64,000 bases of DNA from Nannobrachium achirus (Eukaryota; Chordata; Actinopteri; Myctophiformes; Myctophidae). The DNA is taken from contig OY997651.1 of NCBI GenBank assembly GCA_963921795.1, positions 56,674,142-56,738,141 on the forward strand, read 5' to 3'. Below are positions 33,874 through 44,072 of this stretch, piece after piece. Positions within the stretch are counted from its first letter, which is position 1, and each line of letters starts with the position of its first letter. The notes below the pieces were generated by a model. The model saw only the letters and a list, made by a program, of their open reading frames with translations. It made no database searches and was not told the DNA's origin. The position numbers and the translations under genes are program-made.

Positions 33874-34935
33874 TCACTGTTTACAGAGAAAATGTTTTTC
33901 TCCAGTGTGGATATGCAGGTGTCTCTTCAGGTTACCTAACCGACTGAAACTCTTGTCACACTCTTTACAGTGAAAAGGTTTTTCTCCTGTGTGGATACGC
34001 TGGTGAATCTTCAGATCATCTAACTGACAAAAAGCCTTGTCACACTCTTTACAGAGAAAAGGTTTTTCTCCAGTGTGGATATACAGATGTCTCTTCAGGT
34101 GACCCAACTGACTGAAACTCTTGTCACACTCTTTACAGTGAAAAGGTTTCTCTCCAGTGTGTATACGCTGGTGACTCTCCAGGTTACCCAACTGACTGAA
34201 ACTCTTTTCGCACTCTTTACAGTGAAAAGGTTTTTCTCCTGTGTGGATTCGCTGGTGAATCTTCAGGTCACCTAACTGACTGAAACGCTTTTCACACTCT
34301 TTACAGTGGTAAGGTTTTTCTCCAGTGTGGACACGCTGGTGAATCTTAAGTTCATCTAACCGACAAAAAACCATGTCACACTCTTTACAGTGAAAAGGTT
34401 TTTCTCCAGTGTGGATACGCTGGTGAATCTTAAGATCATTCAACTGACTAAAAGCCTTGTCACACTGTTTGCAATAGAAAGGTTTTTCTCCAGTGTGGAT
34501 ACGAAGGTGTCTCTTCAGGGTACCCGATTGAGTGAAACTCTTGCCACACTCTTTACAGTGAAAAGGTTTTTCTCCAGTGTGGATACACTGATGACTCTTC
34601 AAGTGACCCAACTGACTGAAACTCTTGTCACACTGTTTACAGATGTGAGTTGTCTTCCCTGTATAAGTCGGCTGATGTGTCTTCACTTCTCCTGGTTGAG
34701 TGAAAGTCTTGATGAATCTTTGATGACTGTAAGATTTTGGTTCATCTGTGTCTCCATGTTCCTGGCTGGTTACAACGCTGGTGATTTGCTGGCACGATTC
34801 TGAGGGGATCTGTCCATTTATGGGCATTTGGGAACAGAGGTCGTCATGGCTCGACATAGATCTGGAACATGTAGAACCAGAACATAGTCTGGAAGGATTG
34901 TGACCACACTCCTTCCTGAAGTGGCGGTTCATCAT
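33874..34935 (-). CDS. C2H2 zinc-finger protein, nine full fingers
   Basis: A tandem C2H2 zinc-finger protein, by family a nuclear DNA-binding regulator. From the ATG at 34935 about 100 residues of low-complexity N-terminus (SCSRSMSSHDD-like) come first, then one degenerate finger lacking its cysteines (RFIKTFTQPGEVKTH), then nine complete fingers of the form CKECDKSFSQLG..LK.H joined by TGEKPF linkers. The tenth finger is cut by a stop after LCKQ, just after its first cysteine. There is no KRAB or SCAN box. The frame stays open upstream of this ATG to about 35010, then meets a stop; a candidate splice acceptor TTTCTTTCTCAG lies at about 35050-35061, so an upstream coding exon is probable. 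The finger array is one exon, as usual for this class. Target unknown. Confidence 0.85.
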   Translation of the reverse strand: MMNRHFRKECGHNPSRLCSGSTCSRSMSSHDDLCSQMPINGQIPSESCQQITSVVTSQEHGDTDEPKSYSHQRFIKTFTQPGEVKTHQPTYTGKTTHICKQCDKSFSQLGHLKSHQCIHTGEKPFHCKECGKSFTQSGTLKRHLRIHTGEKPFYCKQCDKAFSQLNDLKIHQRIHTGEKPFHCKECDMVFCRLDELKIHQRVHTGEKPYHCKECEKRFSQLGDLKIHQRIHTGEKPFHCKECEKSFSQLGNLESHQRIHTGEKPFHCKECDKSFSQLGHLKRHLYIHTGEKPFLCKECDKAFCQLDDLKIHQRIHTGEKPFHCKECDKSFSRLGNLKRHLHIHTGEKHFLCKQ

Positions 34936-35234
34936 CAAATCTGAATCTATACATGGACTGCTATAGGAACAGAGTTTCAGGTTCTGTTGGGTATTTATCC
35001 TCTTTCTGACTCCGTATGTGTTTTCCTGTTATCTCCTTCTTTCACGACACTGAGAAAGAAAAAAGAATGCTCCGGTCTCTGTGGAATGAAGTGGATTTCA
35101 AACGTATTTTCAAATCTTATATAGATGCTGAGCAGAGCTCTGGTCTGACCTCAGTCACATGCCTGACAACACCGATGTGCGCAGGATGCCGCAACTCCAT
35201 ATTTGGGCAAGAGTGCTGTCATCAATAAACCCTT

Positions 35235-36080
35235 TTGCAAATCCCGCCCCATTCTGCCCTGTTACTATGATGGGACATTAACCCTGGGCAGATTGTTTTT
35301 ATAGTGGAAGTGGATGGGATTTTTTTTCCCTTCATAGCCTCATTACAGCTATATAAAGTACCAAAGGAAAAACACCTAGGTGATATTAATAAAAAGGGAA
35401 GACAAAGGTACAGTAGTTACATTGCAAAACAGGGGATTTACCCGAAAATATATGTTTTAATTTGTTTAATCCCAGTGGGACAGAATCCTCTTTGCAGATT
35501 CTTTTATAGTGGTAGTGGATGGGAATTTTTTTCCCTTCATAGCCTCATTACAGCTATATAAAGTACCACAAAAAACACATCTACGTGATATTAATAAAAA
35601 GGGAAGAAAAAGGTACAGTAATTACATAGCAAAACAGTAGTTTTCCCCCGAAAAATAAATGTTTTAATTAGTTTAATCCTCTGGATCAGAGATAGAAAGA
35701 GAAGCGCATTGCATCTTGGGTACTAGGAAGAGGACAGAGAGAATGTTTCTCCTCACATAATAGGCTGGCTTTTCGTAATTCTGCCCATTTAAATTATATG
35801 TACCCAATCGTGACTCTTAGACCATTGATAAGGTACATGTGAACTAGTTTGTTGAAGCTTATTCGTTATGATGAGCGAGATCGCTTGACGCTTGCCGTCG
35901 CTATCACCGTACCGGCCGATCTCCGTGTCGCGCACTGCGGACAGTTTTTGAAAGGCTGAAGCAACATTCTCCACTGCACAAACTCCACCCCCGATAGCAA
36001 AAAGTGAATGTTTTTTTCTGGTTGGCCAGTCAGGGAGTCTCAGGGACCAATCAGAAGGCTGACAAACGGTCTATTTGACA
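35235..36080. repeat. Dispersed block duplicated at 48.66-49.15 kb
   Basis: GCAAATCCCGCCCCATTCTG, CCCTGGGCAGATTG and CACCTAGGTGATATTAATAA recur at 48657-49010, and CTGCACAAACTCCACCCCCG with CCAGTCAGGGAG recurs at 49050-49150. Within this copy about 215 bp is tandemly doubled (35295-35500 and 35505-35680). The 48-kb copy lacks the 35690-35950 part. No gene. Confidence 0.75.
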
Positions 36081-36158
36081 TCACTACCATGATGGAAGAG
36101 ATCCAGGTAGATGGGACATGCACCTTTATTAGACCCAGTTTATTTATTGAGCGGTGCA

Positions 36159-36420
36159 AACCGCTCCTATAAGTGGCTGTGCGTGTGTCTGTAGCCTTTT
36201 CCCTCAGCGTTTTACCATAGTAAAATGTGTGTACGTAGCATCATGTTTGTCTAGTGATGTCATATGTTGTATGTCTGTAGCCTTTTTCTCAGCATTTTGC
36301 CATAGCAAAACGTTTGTGTGTGTGTGTGTAGCATACCCTGTACATCCTAGACTCAAATCCTAGTCTGAAGACGTTATGCAAGCACGACCACCGCTCACTT
36401 CACATTGGGTGTGATTTTTT
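36159..36420 (+). repeat. Dispersed repeat, copy of 890-1217
   Basis: AACCGCTCCTATAAGTGGCT through CGACCACCGCTCACTTCAC in the same order, with a short TG expansion. Confidence 0.65.
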
Positions 36421-37655
36421 TTTTCATTCACACACATAATAGACTGGGGTGAAAGTTGGCCGGAACGGACCGGAACGAGGAGGAGAAGGCAACTGTCAAA
36501 ATCCGACGAGTCGTGTCTGTCAATAGTGGGAGAATATGTAACAAAAATAGGCTAATGTGTTCACTTCCGGCAGAAAGCGTGAAAATTTGCACCTAGGGGT
36601 ATTTTTGTGCGCCGAATTAAAAAAAATTACGGATCCAAGCACTTGGGATCTGGTGGCTCTAATTCACTTACCATACTAGGGAAAAAAAGACCTCCCAAAA
36701 ATCTTCTTTAAGGAGCATGTGAGGGGTCTATCTAGGGGGTTTTCATGATTCTGAATCCATTGCAAGCATTTATTTTGCACGAAAGGTTGGAGATCCGGTA
36801 TAGAGCGGATACGGATATGGCATTTGTCCGTGCCTGTGTGTGTGCGCAAATTTACAGATACAGTAGAGCAGGCAGGCTCTACGACGAAATACATTTCAAC
36901 GACGTTCGAAACATGTTTCTGGTTGGCTGACATACGGACACGTTAAGCATTGTTAGTTCTGATTTCGGGTTCAAATCAAGCCATTTAAAGCTCCCGGCAG
37001 CCATCGTGGGTGCCATCTTGAAAATTATGCCTTTGGTAAGTACTGTATATTTTCCTGGATTTTTGGGATGTTCTCAAGCATTTACTAAAGGCATGTTCTC
37101 AAGCATGACTAAAGGCACCAGAATCAATTGTATTCATATAGGCCTATTGACCTGTCTATTTCTCAAAACATGCTGGTTTAAAATGAGCCTGCAGATTACC
37201 ACCTCAGAATGAAATACTGCAGGTAAATTATACATTTCCTGAATCATTATTCTAGTTGTTGTTTTTTGTGTCTCTGATGCTTCTTGATGCCACAGAACTA
37301 AAAGAATATATATGGTTTAATTGGGGGGGACAATTTTTATTAAAGGTTTGAAGAGCTCCAGTGACCACTGTACATATACAGTAGGCCTACATATTCACAA
37401 AAAGGCCGGCTTGAATGAAAGCTCAGTGTCCCCTTAAAAATGATACCAAACACATAATATTTGCAATATGTTCAATGTTCAATATATTGTGAGTTAACTA
37501 ACATTTCTATGCACTTTTTGTCCTATGCACCAGTCTCCAACCACTGAGGTGTGCATATGCGATTTTCTAAAAAGCCATATATAGGCTAGCACATTGGTTC
37601 TCAGAGTGGGGTCCGGGGACAAAAATAGTTAAGAGTCACTATTTGAGCCTGTACT
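36421..37655. other. No gene recognised
   Basis: Unassigned sequence. Around 36965-37025 AGCTCCCGGCAGCCATCGTG and GTGCCATCTTG could look like a first exon, but no continuing frame with known motifs follows. Confidence 0.4.
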
Positions 37656-37659
37656 GTAT

Positions 37660-38090
37660 ATTTATAGATAGAAAGTCATGGGTTTGATTCCCACCAGAGG
37701 ATGCTTTGGGCACTGGGGGCGTGTTCTTTCTCTCCTCCACGTCATCAGCGCCCACACCCTAGGTGGGGTTGGCGAAAGGGCCTTTCTGTGTGGAGTTTGC
37801 ATGTTCTCCCCGTGTCCCTTAGCGTAGTTACCCTCACACAAAACATGCAGCAATCCTGGTCTCTATAATATGCCTCCCCCTGGCCAGCCGGGGCGCTTGA
37901 TGGAGGGGAAAGGAACTGGTTGGAATAACGTGTTCCTTCCACGCGCTACGTCCAACCGGGGAAGCTAGCTCTCCCCCTGTCAGGTGAAAAGAAGCGGCCT
38001 AAACACTCCTCATGCACTAAAGAAAGCATGAGCTCAGTTCAGGGCTCTCCCCAGGTTAGCAGAGGGAGAGTGACGTTAGAAAACTACTCC
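37660..38090 (+). mobile_element. tRNA-derived SINE copy
   Basis: GGGTTTGATTCCC (B box) near 37680, CCACACCCTAGGTGGGGTTG, GTGTGGAGTTTGCATGTTCT and CTGGCCAGCCGGGGCGC match the copy at 18230-18571 in the opposite direction. The A-box end is degraded. Confidence 0.65.
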
Positions 38091-38529
38091 GCGGTGGAAT
38101 GCTCTTCACCTTCTCCGGAGTATGAACGAGCCTTTAGAGTAGAATTAGGTTATGGTACGCTCACTCACAAGTCTCTGTGCTGCGTGTGTGTGTCTCCAGT
38201 TTTATTTTAGGCAGTAGGAGTTTGGGGTATTAAAGAATTCGAAGAAAAGGTAATGCCATTCAGAAGCGAGCTAGTGCATAAATCTGCACCTATTTTGGTC
38301 ACCCAGGGAGACTTTGGAATCCCTTATCTAGTATGTCAGAGAGTAGAACTGGAGAGAAAAAAAGGATGTCATGTTCATCACCCATAAGAAGAAAAATGCG
38401 ACTGTAATCAGTATATGGGGGTTTGCAGATTTATAAATATTTTCTTTCGACATGCGCCCAAGCCTATCAACTGCCCACCTGGCCCATAGCCCTCTCTCGG
38501 GGTCCTAAGAGATATGCATGCCATGTTTG

Positions 38530-38680
38530 GAGTAAGGAGTGTCACAGGGGGGGGGGGACTGAGTTATTACAGCCCAAGGTGGAGGGGCCTTCATTATTGT
38601 ATACTTTAACTATTGAAAAATAGCAGATCTACAAGCTGCTCACAGCGCGGCACTCGCGAGCTTGTAGATCTGCTATTTTT
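38530..38680. mobile_element. MITE family A, left-end fragment
   Basis: GTGTCACAGGGGGGG, CTGAGTTATTACAGCCCAAG and GGAGGGGCCTTC are the family-A left terminal region, followed by its hairpin (38616-38680). Confidence 0.65.
38616..38680. repeat. Palindromic hairpin copy
   Basis: AAAAATAGCAGATCTACAAG arm and return arm CTTGTAGATCTGCTATTTTT. The centre is asymmetric because one side lost bases (GCACTCGCGAG). Confidence 0.88.
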
Positions 38681-38693
38681 GAAAAGTTGTGAA

Positions 38694-38780
38694 AGATCTA
38701 CATAACAAGCTCACAACGAGCTCTACAACAAGAGCTCTACAGCTCTTGTTGTAGAGACAGCTTGTAGATCTGCTATTTTC
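38694..38780. repeat. Hairpin copy with a second palindrome inside
   Basis: The outer arm is GATCTACA/TGTAGATC. Inside it AGAGCTCTACAGCTCT and CTCTACAACAAGAGC/GCTCTTGTTGTAGAG form a new inverted repeat absent from other copies. Confidence 0.8.
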
Positions 38781-39254
38781 AGCACACAACCAAGTGTAAA
38801 ATCAATCATTGCGATGCCATCAAGGCCTGCCAAAATACATTTTAGTCGACTAAATCAACTGTAGATTTAGTCGCCTAAGATCTTATGATATTTAGTCGAC
38901 TAGACTAAAACTAATACTTTTCATGTGACTAAATTATGACTCAAACTAAATGACATTTTATTCAAAAGACTATATCGAGGGCTTGGAGCAAAAAGGGCGT
39001 AAGTGACATTCTCAATCTTACAGGACAGCTTTCAATTGATTGTAATTATTTAATTGAAAACTATATGTTTAAGCAATCTATCCTTTAATACAGATTAGGC
39101 TTCAATGAATATATTTCAAAATATTTTTTTTAATGTTTTTTAATTACCGTAAAGTATTATAATCAATGGAAAGCTGTCCTGTAAAATATTTGAGAATGTC
39201 GCTTACGCACTTTTTACGCCAAGTCCTCAAAATTTGCTGTCAAAAACAACACTG
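38781..39254. mobile_element. MITE family B copy with nested insertion
   Basis: Reverse orientation relative to 25326-25800: TTTAGTCGACTAAATCAAC motifs, then the end CAACACTG at 39247-39254. A 252-bp element interrupts it (38977-39228). Confidence 0.7.
38977..39228. mobile_element. 252-bp MITE nested in family B
   Basis: Inverted ends GAGGGCTTGGAGCAAAAAG and CTTTTTACGCCAAGTCCTC, continuing with GCGTAAGTGACATTCTCAA and its reverse. Interior AT-rich. The target duplication is unclear because the surrounding MITE is itself mutated. Confidence 0.75.
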
Positions 39255-39679
39255 CACTAAAGTAATGTACTTTTACTTTGAGTAGGATTTTTTTTAGAGC
39301 TCTTTCCACCTCTTCTCTAATCTACCCCGAGTCTTCTGAACGTTTCCTATATCTGCTGGTTTCCCAGCCTGACAGTCAAAGATATAGAAACAGCCCGAGT
39401 AGCCTTTGTCAAAAAAGATCAAAAGATTAACAGAGTGAATTTGAAAGCTATATAAATCCTCCGGAAAACGTTGCAGGCATTTTGGCGTCTCCTGGATATT
39501 CGCTCTATCAAGTGGCAAATTTAATCTGTTGCCGCCAGGGAGTCAGTATTGGCCTCCTCCATTCATCCAATGTCTTCTGGTTCATCTAAGTTTTTTTGTT
39601 GAAATTCTTTGTGAGAAAGTTTGTGAGAAAAGTCTAGTCAAATTCCATAATGTGTTCTTATTAAACCACAGATTTGTTC
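39255..39679. other. Unassigned DNA between two family-B copies
   Basis: One minus-strand frame (39294-39518, 74 codons) has no motif I recognise. Nothing else is visible. Confidence 0.3.
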
Positions 39680-40400
39680 GCACGTGTTAGTATTGATTTT
39701 GACTCATCTGAAATGTTTTAACTTTAGTCTCCCACTAAGCACGCCGTCTAAAAGTGGTCTAATAGTGGTATAGATTTGAAAGTTGTTTTGTTGTCTAAAC
39801 TTAAACTAGATGACTAATAGACGTCTAATAGTCGTCTAAATGCAGACCGTCTATATTTAGACGACTATTAGACGTCTATTAGTCGTCTAGTCTAAGTTTA
39901 GACGACAAAAAAACGTTCAAATCTATACCACTATTAGACCACTTTTAGATGGCGTGCTTAGTGGGCTAGTTTTAGTCGACTAAATCTAAATCTACAAAAA
40001 AGTATTTTTGCAGGCTTTGATGGCATCGTAATGCCAGATTTTTACACTTGGTTGTGTGCTGACTAAAGCCACTCTACAAGCTCACAATGCGTAGCAGCGC
40101 GGCGCCTTGTGAGCTTGCAGACATGCTATTTTCAGAGCGCAACACCCAAGAACAACCAAACATAAAATTACTTGTCTTTTAGTTCTACAGGATCTCTTCT
40201 CCACTCGTCACTTCCTAACATTTTAGTCTAGTTTTGGGGCTATTTGTTGATAAAAGTGTCAATATATTTAGTCTTAGTTTTAGTCATCACAGCAACGTTT
40301 TTATTTCTTTTTTATTTTGTTTTCGTCAGTGAAAAAAGGTAGTCTACGAAAAAGAAATTGTCATAGTTTTAGTCTACAAAAACCTTGACGAAATGTGTTC
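39680..40400. mobile_element. MITE family B copy, plus orientation
   Basis: GGCTTTGATGGCATCGTAAT, GTCAATATATTTAGTCTTAG and TTTTCGTCAGTGAAAAAAGG follow the order in 25326-25800. The hairpin region (40063-40140) is decayed. It is split by the palindromic element at 39731-39965. The terminal CAACACTG is not clear. Confidence 0.65.
39731..39965. mobile_element. 235-bp near-perfect palindromic MITE
   Basis: Ends CCCACTAAGCACGCCGTC and GATGGCGTGCTTAGTGGG. The two halves are inverted almost throughout, meeting near 39845, with AGACGTCTA-type units in both arms. It lies within TTTAGTCT/CTAGTTTTAG of a family-B copy, so the target duplication is probably the dinucleotide CT. Confidence 0.85.
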
Positions 40401-41730
40401 TTGTATTGATGAATCCCGATTAAAGGTGTCAGCCAGTTGATTCTAATAGCAACGGTAAACTCCCCAGGCGGTGAAATTACGAACAGAAATCAAGTTGAGA
40501 GCATTAAATAGATGTCTAGGCTCCAAAATGAGTAAAAAAAAAAAAAAAAAAGAAAAAGAAAAAAAAGCATGTGTTGTTAGAAGCAAGCACTTGCATAAAC
40601 ACAAGAAGTAAACTTGCAGGTATCAGTTCCAATTGACCCTTTGTCTTCACACCCATTGGTTGCTGTGTCTTGGTGGGACAAAAGTCCTTTCTCTCCATCC
40701 ACTACCATTGAAATTTGCTTCTTATTGTTATTTTGTGTATTCAGTTCTCATTTTATTTAAAACTTGGTTGCAGTAATATATGTAAACATTTATTTTTTGT
40801 TCTAAATTTAGCTGGTGCGGCTTAAATTCAGGTGCAGCTTATATGTAAACATTTGTTTTTTTGTTCTAAATTTAGCTGGTGCGGCTTATAGTCCAGCAAT
40901 TACGGGTAGTGGGAAAGAGATGGTGGTCCTGAGGTTATGAATTCACAAACAAATAACTGTTAATGAATTGGGGGTTGGTAAACTGTTATACATAAAAATG
41001 TAATAATAAAAATGAAAAAAGTTTGAAGCTGACCAGTGTAGAGACAAACAGTCACGGACAGAGAGACACGAGGAAGGTCGTCGACCTGGCGGAGATAATA
41101 AGAGAGCATGGGTGAACGTGAAAATATTTGTGAAAACTGCTTATGTGGGTGTTTTAATAAGACATTTCTCCTTCACATACCATTACAATGGTCGAGTGAG
41201 ACCCATTATTATTTAATTGCTTGCAAAACTAACCCTCATTGAACCCCTTTGCCATCTTACTCCACATTAGTGAGTATTTTTTTTGCGAGTTGTTTGTGTT
41301 TCTCTGCGCACACGCTGCTCGGAAATAATTGCCACCTAGTGGGATTAAGAAACTAAAGTCGTTAGAATTTAATTGAACACATGGTGCGTCAAGAAGCGCT
41401 CGTTGGTGCAATGGATTTGCCCCATAACCTCATGTCAATAAACCAGCTGAGAGGGCTGCGCCTCGTGTCTCCCTACGCCTCTCAGCTGGTGTATACTACC
41501 CCGGTAACCACTCGCCTCTTGTGGCTTATTGCTTTTCTAAAACGGTCGCAATGTGGCAACATGAAAAATCATAGACATGTACGAATTAAAACTGTTCTAT
41601 TTCACTAATAATTCACTATAAGGTCTGCTCTGCAAGAAGGTAGTCCCCAGCTACAAGAAAGTAGTTCCCAGCTACAAGAAAGTAGTTCCCGGCCAGGCTG
41701 CAGAAACAACACACGTGTTACTTGCAATCA
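40401..41730. other. No gene recognised
   Basis: Contains an A-rich tract (40534-40565), an imperfect duplication of TTCTAAATTTAGCTGGTGCG (40800 and 40862) and, at 41270-41450, a sequence related to 24510-24660 that represents the empty site of the family-A MITE there. Confidence 0.45.
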
Positions 41731-41731
41731 C

Positions 41732-41737
41732 TTTATT
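41732..41737 (-). promoter_or_regulatory. AATAAA polyadenylation signal
   Basis: AATAAA on the minus strand, 113 bp past the recombinase stop codon, followed by GTGATTGCAAG. A plausible 3' end for that gene. Confidence 0.5.
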
Positions 41738-41849
41738 TTAAACAGCCCCTTCCCAAAGCAGTTTATCGACATTACAGACTGTCATTTTAGCCAACAACAC
41801 AGGTGCAGATAATTAATTGAACAAAACAAAAGTCACAAAGTAAGCATTC

Positions 41850-42186
41850 TTAACATGTAGTGTCCCTGTTAACATTTATCTGTATATCACCGAGAATTGT
41901 GCAATTGGTAAAGTACTGTTCTGCCATGTTGTTGGCAGTGCAAATTATCTTATCTGGGGGGACAGGGGCGGGAGTTGACTCTGCACAGGAGGTGCGTTTG
42001 TTGCCCGCAAGGACATTGCTCCAGCTTCTCCTATCATCGTAGTTTGGCTGCCAGTAAGATAGCAGGGACGACTCGCATTTGTGGCTGGTCACTGCAATGA
42101 TTTCTCTTCCCTCCAAGCCCGCATCAGAGAGTTTTTGTATCGTGGTGCTTCGCAAGCAGTGGTTGGTGTATACCGTTCCAGTTCCA
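41850..42186 (-). pseudogene. Crypton-type recombinase, exon 2 C-terminal part
   Basis: The frame continues the tyrosine-recombinase catalytic domain begun in exon 1 and at 43883-43955. YTNHCLRSTT holds the H-x-x-R pair, VTSHKCESSLLSYWQP holds a His-Lys pair and the likely nucleophile Tyr (the usual GHK reads SHK here). The end FTNCTILGDIQINVN is typical of KIAA1958/ZMYM-like Crypton relatives. It stops at 41850-41852. A LINE (42187-43882) separates it from the rest of the exon. Confidence 0.8.
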
Positions 42187-43882
42187 AGGTTCAAGGTTCA
42201 AGGTTCAGTTTTATTTGTCTCCCAGGGGAGAAATTTGTCTTGGAGACAGAGTCACAGCTGCATACATATAAACACTTAACAGAAAAAACAAAAACAAAAA
42301 AGAAACTAAAAAAAAAAGACAACCAGAGAAATACACATACAACCCATAGAGCCTGTCCTCAATTAGTTATGTGTCTATCATTTAGCATTTTGATTGACAG
42401 AGGAACAAACGAGTGCTTATATCTATTATAGTAGCATGTTGGGGTCCTAAATCTCCTGCCCGATGGCATTAGATCGTACTCTGGTTTCAGAACATGCAAG
42501 GGGTCGGACAAAATGTTCCGAGCTTGTCTTACTACTGCTTGCTCAAAGATGGCTTGAGGGGTGATCAGGGGGGTGGCCATACCCATGATCTTCCCTGCCA
42601 TATTTGCCAGCCTAGCTATTTGAGACTTGTATACAACAGTCAGGTTACCAAACCAGCTAGACATACCATATCTCAGGATGGATTCAATACTAGCCCTATA
42701 GAAGGTCAACATAATATTTACACTGACTCCAAAAAGCCTTAGTCTTCGAAGAAAGTGTAGACGCTGATGTATCTTAGAGCATAAGGTTCTAACATGCATG
42801 TGCCAACTCAGATCCTGATCAACCTGCACTCCTAGGTACTTATAGGAGGCGACCTGCTTGATGTTATGGTCATGAACACTAATCATGCTGTGGTCTCCTA
42901 TGGACCTGGGGTCTACTATGACCTCCTCTGTCTTATTTACATTTATTTTCAGATGATGTTGATCACACCACTCTATGAATCTGTCTACTCCAGATGTATG
43001 GCTGAGGATGTTAGAATCACTATTGAGCAGACTGAGTATCACAGTGTCATCTGAAAATGTAATAAAAAATTGATCAGGATGAGAACTGACACAATCATCT
43101 GTGTACAAAGTAAAAAGAAAGGAGGAACTAACTGTTCCTTGGGGCACCCCTGTACTCCCATATGTCTCCTCGGAGAGCACCGAGTTAAATCTCACCCTCT
43201 GTGGTCTCCTGGAGAGGAAGGAGAAATACCATTTTATAATAAAGGGGTTTACATTCAGCTGTGCTAACTTACGCAGCAGAATATCTGGATGAATCGTATT
43301 AAATGCAGAAGAGAAATCTATAAATAATAGTCTAGCGTATGCTACCTTACCCTCTAGGTGTTTCAGAGTGAGATGTGCTACTGTAGAGATTGCATCGCAT
43401 GTACTGCGGTTCTTTGCATAAGCAAATTGATACTGGTCTAATCGAGGTCCTACCTCCTTTCGGAGTTCCTCCGTCAGAATCCTCTCCAGTGATTTTACTA
43501 CATTTGATGTTATAGCTACAGGCCTATAATCGTTATCCTCGACCGGACATGCTTTTTTAGGGATAGGGACTATTACTGACCTTTTCCAGAGCTCTGGTAC
43601 TGTGTGCGAGTCTAAAGAGAGCTGGAAAAGCCTATGCCCCGCTGGGGCTAGTTCCTCAGCACGTTTTTAACAAAGAGGCATGCATGCCGTCTGGTCCTGT
43701 AGCTTTATTTGTCTGTATGGTTTTAAACACTTTACACACTGTGTCCAGCTCTATAACCAGTCTGTCATTATTAACATCACAATTCAGTTCATTAATGACT
43801 TGATCACATCCCGTAGAAGTATCACATTCGAAACGCATAAAGAAGTTATTAAGTTCATTTAATTATTAATTAATTAGTTATT
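42187..43882 (-). mobile_element. 5'-truncated LINE inserted in recombinase exon 2
   Basis: About 1.7 kb. The minus-strand coding reads VFKTIQTNKATGPDGMHAS, then after a frameshift near 43655 WKRSVIVPIPKK, DYRPVAITS, FIDFSSAFNTIHPDIL, GVPQGTVSS and FSDDTVILSLLNSD (the expected F/YADD box reads FSDD), and ends DRHITN at 42359. These are the ordered motifs of a non-LTR reverse transcriptase of CR1/L2/Jockey type; the endonuclease is absent. The 3' end carries the short tandem tail CCTTGAACCTTGAACCTTG. It is dead because of the truncation and the frameshift. Confidence 0.85.
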
Positions 43883-43955
43883 AAGTCCAGCTGCTTTGCA
43901 AATCCGAGGCAACATACTGGAGAGGTAGTTTACTCCCATGGGCTCTGTGGTATAC
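43883..43955 (-). pseudogene. Crypton-type recombinase, exon 2 start
   Basis: Follows a plausible acceptor CTAACGTTAG (AG at 43956-43957). The frame reads TTEPMGVNYLSSMLPRICKA and AGL, matching the known order of DUF3504/Crypton catalytic domains just before YTNH. It is cut at 43882 by the LINE. Confidence 0.75.
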
Positions 43956-44072
43956 CTAACGTTAGGCGAGACAAGAGAAAATGTCGTCACTGTTGAGTAA
44001 CCAAACTACACTTTAACTATGACACAGCAGAGCAGAATAGGATACAAATAAATAAACACATAGCTAACTTAC

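Noticed and set aside
34075-34803. Plus-strand frames of 66 and 137 codons opposite the zinc-finger gene
   Set aside because: They are mirror frames of the finger repeats, with the period of the fingers and no independent motif.
36965-37025. Possible first exon or promoter with GCCATC motifs
   Set aside because: No continuing coding frame or splice partner that I could support.
39294-39518. 74-codon minus-strand frame
   Set aside because: No recognisable motif and no supporting context; it is between two MITE copies.
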